Source: Aquabacterium sp.
GTDB lineage: Bacteria; Pseudomonadota; Gammaproteobacteria; Burkholderiales; Burkholderiaceae_C
DNA length: 64,000 bases
Direction: 5' to 3'
Assembly (NCBI RefSeq): GCF_016195855.1
Contig: NZ_JACPYU010000016.1
Coordinates: forward strand, 496,001 to 560,000
The notes below the pieces were generated by a model that was not told where the DNA came from, made no database searches, and saw only the letters and a program-made list of their open reading frames with translations. Below are positions 27,240 through 35,182 of this stretch, piece by piece (position 1 is the first letter of the stretch; the number at the start of each line of letters is the position of its first letter). A program made the translations under genes and the position numbers.

Positions 27240-28094
27240 TCAAATATCGGATGATTTCCGACAAACCACCACATAGTGCGTGCAATACATTGAGCGGAAT
27301 GGATACATTTTAAATTTCAAATCACCCTTCAAATTGTACTTTTCTGCAAACCCAGAAAAAACAATATAAGCAAGTTGAAAGGGATACAAAAAAACAGAAG
27401 GAAGTAACATCCAATAATTTCTTCTCTTGCCAACAAAATACTCAATCCCCTCCACTTTGAATCCTGAGTCCTGCAACAACCGGATCATCATGCCCAATGG
27501 GAATAAATTCCATATATTCTCCCCTTGCAAACGAAGAAGCTTTTGCCTTCTGGTTCTACCCAAAAAAAAGAACATGATTCTATCTTGCAGGGTTTGCACG
27601 CTGTCGTTTGAAACAATCAGCCCTCCACCGTCAGCCAGGTTTTCGTGACAAAAATCCAAGAACCTCGACGTATTTCCAAATTCCATGATGCCGCTGATGC
27701 ATGTAACGACATCAAAATTCGGATGCTTGCCTTGATCGATGCATGGAGATGCCGCATCGATTCTCTGATAAAACTTCTCCGACAGATACTTTGGATCGAG
27801 CAATATATCAGCCCCCAAAACATCCATACCGACATGCATTTTAACAGTCTGAGCGAATAAACCATTCCCACACGGGATGTCAAGCAACCGCTTCCAGCCA
27901 CGGCTCCGCGCATGAGCCAACAAGTATTTGACAATATATGCGTTTACTCCGCGAGTGGTATTGCCTTGCGGAACATGAAAAACACCCACCCGATCAGTCG
28001 TCAATTCCTTCTTCTCGATTGCCTTGAGTGGCGAATTTTTTTGACCGGCAAGGCCAGGCTCACGCTCAATGGGAATAATGGTCTTTCTGAACAT
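27240..28094 (-). CDS. Class I SAM methyltransferase of foreign base composition
   Basis: A 284-residue protein with methyltransferase motif I (RLLDIPCGNGLFAQTV), the acid-containing strand GADILLDPKYL, post-motif FDVVTCISGIMEF and a LADGGGLIVSND strand. The C-terminal third is hydrophobic (LLPSVFLYPFQLAYIVFSG), so it may be membrane-attached. The DNA is strikingly AT-rich beside its neighbours: 27301-27360 has 18 G+C out of 60. That points to recent acquisition. Substrate unknown; sugar, lipid or O-antigen modifying enzymes look like this. No ribosome site is obvious before the ATG at 28094. Confidence 0.75.
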   Translation of the reverse strand: MFRKTIIPIEREPGLAGQKNSPLKAIEKKELTTDRVGVFHVPQGNTTRGVNAYIVKYLLAHARSRGWKRLLDIPCGNGLFAQTVKMHVGMDVLGADILLDPKYLSEKFYQRIDAASPCIDQGKHPNFDVVTCISGIMEFGNTSRFLDFCHENLADGGGLIVSNDSVQTLQDRIMFFFLGRTRRQKLLRLQGENIWNLFPLGMMIRLLQDSGFKVEGIEYFVGKRRNYWMLLPSVFLYPFQLAYIVFSGFAEKYNLKGDLKFKMYPFRSMYCTHYVVVCRKSSDI

Positions 28095-28203
28095 TGTGTC
28101 TATTCAAATTCGAGTCAAGTCTGCTATTGCGTCACCAATGACGCAGAACCGAAATTTGATCTCATGTCTGCGCCCGAAGAGTTCAAACCATGTCCGATGC
28201 CGC

Positions 28204-28563
28204 TCATGCTGGCGTCAGCCGCTTGAGCGGCAACACGCAATCCACAACGTTCACTGACACCCAGGCGCCAACCTCCAGCCCCCGGTCAGCTGCGGGGATG
28301 CCGACAGCGATTTTCTTTCTCAGATTGGGATCCCCTCCGAAGCTGTAGGACACGACTGCAAACTGGGCGTAGGAAGCACCAGGTGGCAACATCGTTTGGC
28401 AGTCTTTGATGGCTGACGGCGTCACGGTGCCAGCGCGGACGATTTCCAGCACTTGTGCACGCCGCCATCCGGCTTGGTAATCGCCAGCCTCACGTTCAAG
28501 CGAAGCGCATGCGCTCAAAAACGACACCCCGCCCCAAAGAATCAAGGACATGTGTTTGGCCAT
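28204..28563 (-). CDS. Small lipoprotein with two conserved cysteines (family member 3)
   Basis: A 119-residue lipoprotein, start at 28563 after GGAG. Lipobox SFLSACAS. Blocks shared with the proteins at 10766 and 13837: RRAQVLEIV, AIKDCQT, QFAVVSYSFGG, KIAVGIP, LEVGAWVSVNVVDC. It is closest to member 2 (the AVVSYSFGG and VDC blocks). It follows the cusF-like gene at 28678 on the same strand and closes the periplasmic copper operon, so this is the third metal cluster in the window to carry a member. Confidence 0.78.
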   Translation of the reverse strand: MAKHMSLILWGGVSFLSACASLEREAGDYQAGWRRAQVLEIVRAGTVTPSAIKDCQTMLPPGASYAQFAVVSYSFGGDPNLRKKIAVGIPAADRGLEVGAWVSVNVVDCVLPLKRLTPA

Positions 28564-28677
28564 CGTGATCTCCTGTAACAAAAATCGTCAACGCCCTTCA
28601 CCACATTACGATCTAGGCCTCGAACCACAAAGCAAGTCATGACGGCGGGCCGTGAACTCACGAACCGCCTCAACCAC

Positions 28678-29055
28678 TCATGGCATCACTTCAAGGCGAA
28701 CCACGACAAGCGCACCAGCCTGTCTTTCCGCGCGAAATTTGACCTTGTCACCGGCTTTGACCGTGTTCAACAACGACTCGTCCTTGACCTGGAACACCAT
28801 GGTCATGCCCGGCATCTCCAGGTTCTTGATTTCCTCATGCTTGATGGTGATCTTCTTGGTCGACGCATCGACCTTGCGGATCACGCCTTCAGTCAACGCC
28901 ATGGCGTCAGACTCTGCGCCAGCGCCAGAAGCCATCGCTGTGGCCTGGGGCATGCCATGTCCAGCCATGTGATCGGCCGCCTGTGCTCCCGTCAATGAGT
29001 AAGCCAGCGCCGCCAACAAGGTTGCGCGAGCCAGATGGGTGTAGGTCTTTTTCAT
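28678..29055 (-). CDS. CusF-like periplasmic copper-binding protein
   Basis: A 125-residue exported protein; ATG 29055 follows AAAGGA. Signal peptide to about residue 26 (SLTGAQA), then a Met/His linker (DHMAGHGMPQATAM) and the barrel: TEGVIRKVDASTKKITIKHEEI, LEMPGMTMVFQV. The two Met ligands of MTM and the His are present, but the position of the CusF tryptophan (NWPAMTM) is filled by LEMPGMTM, so the cation-pi Trp is missing. Copper binding is likely, with altered protection or affinity. It lies 60 bp after the cupredoxin gene. Confidence 0.88.
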   Translation of the reverse strand: MKKTYTHLARATLLAALAYSLTGAQAADHMAGHGMPQATAMASGAGAESDAMALTEGVIRKVDASTKKITIKHEEIKNLEMPGMTMVFQVKDESLLNTVKAGDKVKFRAERQAGALVVVRLEVMP

Positions 29056-29115
29056 GTCGGTCCTTTGAGTAAAAAAGAATGTGCAAACTGCGCCTGCAGT
29101 CAGCAATGAACGGGC

Positions 29116-29652
29116 TCAGTGCTGATGGGTTGCCTGTGAGGCAGGTGCACCGACAACGTTGACACGCCCCTTCATGCCCGCGTCGAAATGCCCCGGCTGA
29201 AGACATGCGAAATCGACAATGCCCGCTTTGGAAAACGTCCAGATGATTTCACCCGTTTGACCAGGGGGCAACGTGATCATGTTGGGATCGGCATGTTCCA
29301 TTTGAGGGTTCTTGAGCATCAAGGCGTAGTGCGATTTGAGTTCTGCCGTGGTCCCCAGCACCATCTCGTGCTTGAGCGTCCCTGCGTTCTTCACCACAAA
29401 GCGCACGGTTTCGTTTTTCTTCACCTGAATCTCAGCCGGTGTAAAACGCATGCCATCGCTCATCTCAATGGTCAGCGTGCGTGTGGCTTGGCTGGCCATT
29501 CCAGGTTGACCGATGGCCGCATACTCCGAAGCATCGTCACTGCCATGCGCATGGCCTGCGTCTTGGTGATGCGCGCCCTGAGCTGTGTCGGCCATGCTCA
29601 GATTGCTGGCGACAAGAAGCGGCAGCAACAACCAGATTTTCTTCAAATGCAT
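29116..29652 (-). CDS. Exported cupredoxin (CopI/plastocyanin-like)
   Basis: A 178-residue protein; ATG 29652 follows AAGGA. A signal peptide (ASNLSMADT) precedes a His/Asp linker (HHQDAGHAHG) and a cupredoxin fold. The type 1 copper ligands are visible: H95 in LKHEM, C150 in DFACLQPGH, H155 and M160. Such periplasmic cupredoxins (CopI in Rubrivivax) are needed for copper tolerance. It sits between the multicopper oxidase and cusF-like genes and may shuttle electrons or copper for the oxidase. The C terminus ends with THQH. Confidence 0.9.
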   Translation of the reverse strand: MHLKKIWLLLPLLVASNLSMADTAQGAHHQDAGHAHGSDDASEYAAIGQPGMASQATRTLTIEMSDGMRFTPAEIQVKKNETVRFVVKNAGTLKHEMVLGTTAELKSHYALMLKNPQMEHADPNMITLPPGQTGEIIWTFSKAGIVDFACLQPGHFDAGMKGRVNVVGAPASQATHQH

Positions 29653-29688
29653 GATCAAGTCCTTGAGGTTAAAAGAGTTGAAGTTGAA

Positions 29689-29937
29689 TCAATGACCTGC
29701 ATGCCCCGTCGGTTTGCGAACCTGAAGGTCGATACTGGCTGGAGTCTTGGGGGGTGTGGGCGTTTCTCGAACAGGCTCGCTCAACTGTCCTGACCATTCA
29801 TAGGCCACTGATCCTGCTGGCGGCTTGAACCAACCGGGGTCCTTGTAGTCCCCGGGCTTTTGGTCTTTGCGCACCTTGACCATTGAGAACATGCCGCCCA
29901 TCTCCACAGACCCGTAGGGGCCCTGCCCCGTCATCAT
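29689..29937 (-). pseudogene. Detached C-terminal piece of the multicopper oxidase
   Basis: An 82-codon frame starting ATGATG at 29937, overlapping the oxidase stop (ATGA). Its start MMTGQGPYGSVEMGGMFSMVKVR and KDPGWFKPPAGSVAYEW read as the natural C-terminal continuation of CopA/CumA-type oxidases, where one polypeptide runs from ...MPLPDN through this segment. The break falls at seven consecutive G (29938-29944 on the plus strand). Either it is a frameshift (biological or sequencing) or a second polypeptide made by coupled restart. The final 25 or so residues are Pro/Thr-rich and end GHAGH. Confidence 0.6.
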
Positions 29938-31082
29938 GGGGGGGTCGTGTTGTCTGGCAAGGGCATTTCCATTTCTGCCATGTCTGCCATGCCACGCTCA
30001 CCCATCACCATGTAGTCGGGGATCAGCTGCGTGATCCGCTTGGACACGTCTTTGTGGTCTACGCCGATCATCGTTGGCACATCGTGTCCCATCGCGTTCA
30101 TGGTGTGGTGGCTTTTGTGGCAATGAAATGCCCAATCACCCTCCTCGTCAGCCAGAAACTCGATTTGCCTCATTTGCCCCACGGCCACGTCGGTGGTCAC
30201 CTCGTACCACCGGGTGGACTTGGGTGTCGGGCCACCGTCCGTGCCTGTGACCAGGAACTCGTGCCCATGCAAATGGATGGGATGGTTGGTCATCGTCAGG
30301 TTGCCGATGCGGATGCGCACCTTGTCGTTCTTGCGCGCGACCAATGGCGAAATCCCCGGAAACATGCGGCTGTTCCAAGTCCACAAGTTCTGATTCAACA
30401 TCGTCATGATCTTGGGGGTGTAACTCCCCGGATCGATGTCATAGGCATTGAGCAAGAAACAGTAATCCCGCTGAACGTCGTCAATCAATGGGTGTTTGCT
30501 TTTGGGATGGGTGACCCAAAAGCCCATCATGCCCATGGCCATCTGCGTCATCTCATCGGCATGAGGGTGGTACATGAACGTGCCGGGGCGCCGGGCCACG
30601 AACTCATAGACGAAAGTCTTTCCCGGTTGAATCGTCGGTTGATTCAACCCACCGACCCCATCCATCCCGTTGGGCAGACGCTGACCATGCCAATGGATGG
30701 TCGTGTGCTCCGGCAGCTTGTTCGTCACAAAGACGCGCACCCTGTCTCCTTCCACCACTTCGATGGTCGGACCAGGAGACTGTCCGTTGTACCCCCACAG
30801 GTGAGCCCTCGTCCCCGGAGCCAGTTCACGCACGACGGGCTCGGCCACAAGGTGGAACTCCTTGACACCATCCTTCATGCGCCATGGCAACGTCCAACCG
30901 TTGAGCGTGACCACGGGGTTGTAAGGTCGACCGCTGTTGGGCACAAGCGGAGGCATGGTCTCTGGCGAGGACTGAGACATGGGCTCCGGCAGGGCGGCCA
31001 TGGCGACTCGACTGACCGCACTGGCCGCGACCGCCCCGCCAGCGAGCCCCAAGCCTTGTAGAAAACGTCTCCTGTCATCCAT
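29934..31082 (-). CDS. Tat-exported multicopper oxidase, C terminus cut by a frameshift
   Basis: 382 residues as encoded. N terminus MDDRRRFLQGLGLAGG is a twin-arginine signal. Copper motifs: HWHG (130-133), HPHA (172-175), HPIHLHGHEF and HCHKSHHTMNAM near residues 290-350, covering the trinuclear and type 1 sites. Many Met residues around FMYHPHADEMTQMAMGMMG suggest cuprous oxidase activity as in CueO/CopA. The frame ends PLPDNTTPP at TGA 29934 inside a C7 tract (minus strand); the missing tail is in the next frame. All copper ligands lie before the break, so some activity may survive. Confidence 0.9.
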   Translation of the reverse strand: MDDRRRFLQGLGLAGGAVAASAVSRVAMAALPEPMSQSSPETMPPLVPNSGRPYNPVVTLNGWTLPWRMKDGVKEFHLVAEPVVRELAPGTRAHLWGYNGQSPGPTIEVVEGDRVRVFVTNKLPEHTTIHWHGQRLPNGMDGVGGLNQPTIQPGKTFVYEFVARRPGTFMYHPHADEMTQMAMGMMGFWVTHPKSKHPLIDDVQRDYCFLLNAYDIDPGSYTPKIMTMLNQNLWTWNSRMFPGISPLVARKNDKVRIRIGNLTMTNHPIHLHGHEFLVTGTDGGPTPKSTRWYEVTTDVAVGQMRQIEFLADEEGDWAFHCHKSHHTMNAMGHDVPTMIGVDHKDVSKRITQLIPDYMVMGERGMADMAEMEMPLPDNTTPP

Positions 31083-31110
31083 GGATGTACTCCGTCAAAT
31101 CTTGATCTGT

Positions 31111-32523
31111 TCAATTACTTGCCGCGGTCGATGACACGCTTGCTGCCGAGCTGCTCAAAGGCGGAGGCCCAACCAGCGCCAACTGCATGTCACTTTGAGC
31201 CAACCAGAAATCCCTTAATGCATCGATGTAGCCGTTGACGGCCATCACCTGCGAGCGGGCATCCGCCAGCAGATCAAAAACACCAATGAACATGCCGTTG
31301 TAGCGAAGCTGGTTTTCTTCCGAAACCCGCTTGCGATTGGGTACGACCTCATCCTTGTAGTGACGTGCGATGTCATAGCTAGACCGATAGGCCGCATAGG
31401 ACTGCCGGATCTCAGAGCGGGCATTGACAGCCGTCTGCGACAGGCGGTCAACCGATTGCATGTACATCGCTTCGGCCTTTGCCGTTCGCGCACTGCCCCA
31501 GTCAAACAAGGGCACCTCTAGGCTGACAACGTAGCCACGTTGCGTCAGCGCCGCGTTGGACGTGTTGCTGACCGCGCCCAACTCCAGCACGTTCAAAAAG
31601 CGTGTGACTTTGCTCAGCCCCAGGTTGCGCGCCAGGCCTTCGCTTTGGGCCTTCATTGCCTGCACGTCCAGGCGCTGAGCCATGCCGACCTGTTCGACGT
31701 CAGGCTGATCGGTCGGCATTTTGGGCAGCTCGGGCAAGCGATCAGGCAAGTTGAAACTCAGCTGTTCACCCCACACACCCATCAAGCGGGTCAACTTCTC
31801 GCGTGCATTGAGCTCAGCTTGCGTTGTTCGGGCAAGACCCAGCGCTGCGTCAGCATAGAACCCCTGCTCCCGTGCGTGATCCAGTTTGCTCCAATTGCCT
31901 GCAGCGGCCATGCGAGACGCCAACTCTTCACCGATCTCTGCTGACTGCAAAACCTGCTGCGCATATCGCACCGCCTCCTTGGCAGCCACAGCGTTGAACC
32001 ACGCCTTGCGTGTTTCAAAGACCAAGCTCAAGGTCTCCAGGGTTGCGATTCGGCGCGTTTGTTCAAACCGCCTGGCCTCAATCCCGGAGACCAGCGGTGC
32101 AGTCAACATCCTAGCCAGATTGAACTGCAGACCATGATCAAACTCGACCTCATCACCTCGTCGTAGGCGACCAAATGAAATGCTGGGGTTGGGCAGTCGA
32201 GACGCCTGGACCAAATCGGCTTCAGACACCCCCAGTTCAGCATAGGCGGCTTGCAAGCCCCTGTTGTTGAGCAAAGCCACCTGCACCGCATCGTCTACAG
32301 ATAACGTCTTGGACAACAGCGCGGAAACCTCCTGACGCGCACTGGTTTGCTCGGCGTCACTTCTGAGCCACTGCGCTTTGAGCCCTGTTCTCAACTGCGT
32401 CTCGCGCTGAACCGGTGCAAAGCCGCCATCAGGCTCAAACGTCGAGCACCCACCCAGCACGACGACACTGGCAGACAGCAACAAGGCGCCAGTGCGCGAA
32501 GACAGCAAAAGATTCATCCGCAT
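31111..32523 (-). CDS. TolC-family outer-membrane lipoprotein channel
   Basis: A 470-residue CusC-type protein; ATG 32523 follows GGGGA. The lipobox VVVLGGCST indicates an N-terminally acylated outer-membrane channel. Two OEP repeats follow (DDAVQVALLNNRGLQAAYAELG; later NGMFIGVFDLLADARSQV). Unusually, no adaptor or RND pump gene is next to it: neighbours are a multicopper oxidase, cupredoxin and CusF-like genes. It could replace CopB in a CopA-like oxidase system, or serve one of the RND pumps encoded elsewhere in the window. Confidence 0.88.
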   Translation of the reverse strand: MRMNLLLSSRTGALLLSASVVVLGGCSTFEPDGGFAPVQRETQLRTGLKAQWLRSDAEQTSARQEVSALLSKTLSVDDAVQVALLNNRGLQAAYAELGVSEADLVQASRLPNPSISFGRLRRGDEVEFDHGLQFNLARMLTAPLVSGIEARRFEQTRRIATLETLSLVFETRKAWFNAVAAKEAVRYAQQVLQSAEIGEELASRMAAAGNWSKLDHAREQGFYADAALGLARTTQAELNAREKLTRLMGVWGEQLSFNLPDRLPELPKMPTDQPDVEQVGMAQRLDVQAMKAQSEGLARNLGLSKVTRFLNVLELGAVSNTSNAALTQRGYVVSLEVPLFDWGSARTAKAEAMYMQSVDRLSQTAVNARSEIRQSYAAYRSSYDIARHYKDEVVPNRKRVSEENQLRYNGMFIGVFDLLADARSQVMAVNGYIDALRDFWLAQSDMQLALVGPPPLSSSAASVSSTAASN

Positions 32524-32525
32524 GT

Positions 32526-32906
32526 TCACTTTCCCCGATGCCCTTGATGAGGCGCCTCCGACGGCGTCATCGCGCCACCTGTTACTTGGTCCGGACGAGC
32601 ATAGCCACCGGACTCTGGTGCTCTGCCGCCTGAGTTTTTGTTGACCATCGCGTTGCTTTGCCTCCAATCGTTGACTTCTGGGCTCGCCAGACGACGCACG
32701 CCAGCCAGTGCAGAGCGATAGACAACCATGGGCACGCTCGCCAATGTGTTGGCAGGATCAGCCTGTTGAAGCCTTGCCCTCTCCATGTCATTGGCTATGG
32801 CCTGTGATTGGGATTGCGCAATGGCCCCGACTGATGCTGTTGCCAATGAGGCAAACATCAGCGCACAAACGGCTGATTTCATTGCCGCACGAGAATTCAA
32901 AAACAT
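32526..32906 (-). CDS. Small exported protein of the periplasmic copper operon
   Basis: A 126-residue protein starting at 32906 after GAGGG. A signal peptide (SAVCALMFASLATASVGAIAQ) is followed by a helical segment (SQAIANDMERARLQQADP) and a region VYRSALAGVRRLASPEVNDWRQ, then a Pro/Gly-rich, disordered tail ending HQGHRGK. The gene ends 3 bp before the channel gene start, so they are coupled. I do not recognise the family. Confidence 0.65.
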   Translation of the reverse strand: MFLNSRAAMKSAVCALMFASLATASVGAIAQSQSQAIANDMERARLQQADPANTLASVPMVVYRSALAGVRRLASPEVNDWRQSNAMVNKNSGGRAPESGGYARPDQVTGGAMTPSEAPHQGHRGK

Positions 32907-32938
32907 GACAGCCCTCGTAAAAGTTGACCGCATCTAAC

Positions 32939-33316
32939 TCAACGCCGGGAAAGGCGATCCGGTGCCACGTACACCATCACGTTGGCAAGACCTGACGCCA
33001 ACCCTTCTGGTGCCAACTTCGACAGCGGATAGGGCTGGTTTGACAAAACGTCCATGCGACGAATGAATTCATCAGGTGTGCCACCAGCGGGCTTCACAAC
33101 GAACCGAATCACCTCCGCCCGCCGGACATTCACCCACCGAGTCGCACCTGGCTCAACCGTGATGGTTCGGTCAACGCCAATGCGAAAGTTTTCAGCGATG
33201 GCAGATGTGTCGCGCTCGGCGTGACGCTTGGGTGGCTCATGGTCAGGGCGGGCCCATGCCCCCACAGAGCACAAACTAACAAGCAGGCTTGCAAAAATGA
33301 CGGAAAGGCGTTTCAT
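32939..33316 (-). CDS. CzcE-like periplasmic metal-binding protein (second copy)
   Basis: A 125-residue exported protein; ATG 33316 follows GGAGA. Signal peptide to SVGAWA, then a charged segment (PDHEPPKRHAERD) and the CzcE core: IGVDRTITVEPGATRWVNVRR, VIRFVV, ending NVMVYVAPDRLSRR. Shares the WVN-RR and YVAP-RLSR signatures with the copy at 8384-8740. It is the first gene of the minus-strand periplasmic copper operon, downstream of a region with a weak CusR-like site. Confidence 0.8.
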   Translation of the reverse strand: MKRLSVIFASLLVSLCSVGAWARPDHEPPKRHAERDTSAIAENFRIGVDRTITVEPGATRWVNVRRAEVIRFVVKPAGGTPDEFIRRMDVLSNQPYPLSKLAPEGLASGLANVMVYVAPDRLSRR

Positions 33317-33630
33317 GATGATTCTCCGAATACCGAGGCATGAGCGCTTCGCTTTGTGGCTTGGCTCAGCACACGCCACCTCAACGGCACACCCGCCAGC
33401 ATCAACCAGCAAGGCATTACCTTGAGACTGCATCCTATGCAGCCAGGATCACAGCAACCTGACCCGCAAATTACATTTTTGCAATGTAGTCACTGCTCAA
33501 CGAGCGTTCGCCACGCTCATGACCGGACCATGACCAAAATGACATGTAAGACCACACGTCTTTCGCACGTTGATCCCCCCACTCTCAATCAGAGGAAAAC
33601 CCAGAATCGGCCCATGCTTTGGAGACCCGC
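33317..33630. promoter_or_regulatory. Divergent intergenic region with a weak CusR-like palindrome
   Basis: 314 bp between two divergent genes, without a gene of its own. ATTACATTTTTGCAAT (33470-33485) loosely resembles the two good CusR-like boxes found at 45670 and 52405, matching about 10 of 14 non-spacer positions of the ATGACAA-2 nt-TTGTCAT core. It is plausible as the copper control site of the operon starting at 33316, but much weaker than the other two. Confidence 0.4.
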
Positions 33631-33873
33631 ATGGATTGGCTGCAACCCCTCATCATCCTCATGGGCCTGTCCGGCCAGCTTCTCATTGCCAAGAAAAATC
33701 CCGCGGGATATGCCTGCTGGATCGTTGGCAACATCAGTTTGATGTTCGTCTATGTCGATCTGCATCAGTACGGACTGATGGGACTGCAAGCGGTCAACAC
33801 GGTCATCCAAATCTACGCGCTCAACGATTGGCTCAAAAGCTTTCGGCACAGCAAAGCTGTGCAACCGACGTGA
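33631..33873 (+). CDS. Small PnuC-like membrane protein
   Basis: An 80-residue protein; ATG 33631 follows GGAG. Three hydrophobic segments (LIILMGLSGQLLIA, ACWIVGNISLMFVYV, LMGLQAVNTVIQIYAL) with the ...GLQAVNTVIQIYALNDW pattern of the PnuC nicotinamide riboside transporter family and its half-size relatives. At 80 residues it is far shorter than PnuC (about 220), so it would have to oligomerise to transport anything, as SemiSWEETs do. It ends 18 bp before the convergent nuclease-like gene. Confidence 0.65.
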   Translation: MDWLQPLIILMGLSGQLLIAKKNPAGYACWIVGNISLMFVYVDLHQYGLMGLQAVNTVIQIYALNDWLKSFRHSKAVQPT

Positions 33874-33891
33874 TCATCAATCGACCACGTG

Positions 33892-35166
33892 CTACAGCCT
33901 CTGCGAGATGTCGATGATCGGCTTGATCCCCGAACCGAATCGGGCAATGGCATCTCGGTGCTTCTGCAACTCACCGTACGGCAGGTAGCGGATCCCCAAC
34001 TCGGATACTCGGCTGAACGCAGGTCTGGCCAACTGTTGTTTGACTTCGTCGCGTCGGCTGTCGGGAGCGACAAGAAACAGGACACTGGATGCCCCCACAT
34101 CACTCCCCAGGGCCAGATCCAGCATGCGCACGATCCCCGAGTAGATGGACGTGGAGTGCTCCACCTCAAAAGCCGCCGCCACGCTGGCGGCCCCCTTCTC
34201 CAGCCAGATCACGTCAATGAGGCGAACCGCATCACCTCGCGTGCTGACGTTCACGGGCAGATCGGCCAGGCAGCCATCGCCCAGGCGCCCGCCGCCGTAG
34301 GTGCGGCCGCGGTCATTGGAGGCGATCCAGACATCAAAGCCCAAGGCCAGACCCAGGTCCCTCAATCGTCCCTGGATGTCGGTGTGGGTGGCATCGCTTT
34401 CCGCATCACGCAGCCACTGCTTTTGCGCAGCGGACGATTCCTCGCGAACCTTGTTGAGATCGGCTTCCCAAAGTGCTCTGGATTGCGACATGGCATCCGG
34501 GTCATCCAACCTGGGCGGCGCGGCATACCGTCCATTGCCCACATCGAACATCAAACCGGCCAGCGCACCCAGGTCATTGGACAGTTGTTGACGGTGCGCC
34601 TGGTTGATCCGAACCAAGCCCTCTCGCATGGACAGGTAATGGTCCCATCGCCCAAGTTTGACATTGGCCCCCGTCACCGCGTTGTAGCCTCGGACAATCG
34701 CGGTGTTGAAGGGTGAAACCAGCGTGGGGTGAATGAAGTACAGGAGGTTGGCCACAGCAGGCCCCAGGCCTTTGATCTGCAGTGCATCGATGCGCTGAAT
34801 CGCCTCGATGATCGATTCGATCGTGTCACAGCAATCACAGGCGTCGAGCAAACGGGCAAAGGCCTTTTGGTTGGCCGCGTTTTCATAGATGTCGGGAATG
34901 CGCAGCTTGGGTTTCCACAGGAAGGCGTGGTCAGCCCCCTTGAAAATCTGGCGCTGTTCGGCCACTGAGCCCACCACCGTCTCCAGAGACGAGCCTCGGT
35001 AGGCATTGCCGAAAGTACCTGCATCGATGTCGCGAACCACCTGTCCGATGCCTCGGCGGATCGAGCGGAAGTTCTTGAGCCGCTCCTCCCACAGAAACCA
35101 GGTGTTGTAGGTGCTGTGCGGATCGCTCTTCCAATGGTCGATCAGGACGGTCAGGGTGTCATGCAT
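33892..35166 (-). CDS. Putative PD-(D/E)XK-type nuclease with helix-hairpin-helix region
   Basis: A 424-residue soluble protein. Around residues 120-160, IDALQIKGLGPAVANLLYFIHP looks like a helix-hairpin-helix of DNA glycosylase/nuclease type. In the C-terminal third, DVIWLEKGAASVAAAFEVEHST has the D...ExE arrangement seen in restriction-endonuclease-like folds, followed by a helix SIYSGIVRMLDL. The C terminus has SVLFLVAPDSRRDEVKQQL. No cognate methyltransferase is adjacent (those at 23514 and 27240 are not of DNA type). It may be a solitary defence or repair nuclease; the assignment is tentative. Confidence 0.6.
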   Translation of the reverse strand: MHDTLTVLIDHWKSDPHSTYNTWFLWEERLKNFRSIRRGIGQVVRDIDAGTFGNAYRGSSLETVVGSVAEQRQIFKGADHAFLWKPKLRIPDIYENAANQKAFARLLDACDCCDTIESIIEAIQRIDALQIKGLGPAVANLLYFIHPTLVSPFNTAIVRGYNAVTGANVKLGRWDHYLSMREGLVRINQAHRQQLSNDLGALAGLMFDVGNGRYAAPPRLDDPDAMSQSRALWEADLNKVREESSAAQKQWLRDAESDATHTDIQGRLRDLGLALGFDVWIASNDRGRTYGGGRLGDGCLADLPVNVSTRGDAVRLIDVIWLEKGAASVAAAFEVEHSTSIYSGIVRMLDLALGSDVGASSVLFLVAPDSRRDEVKQQLARPAFSRVSELGIRYLPYGELQKHRDAIARFGSGIKPIIDISQRL

Positions 35167-35182
35167 GTGATCAAGCAGGTGG

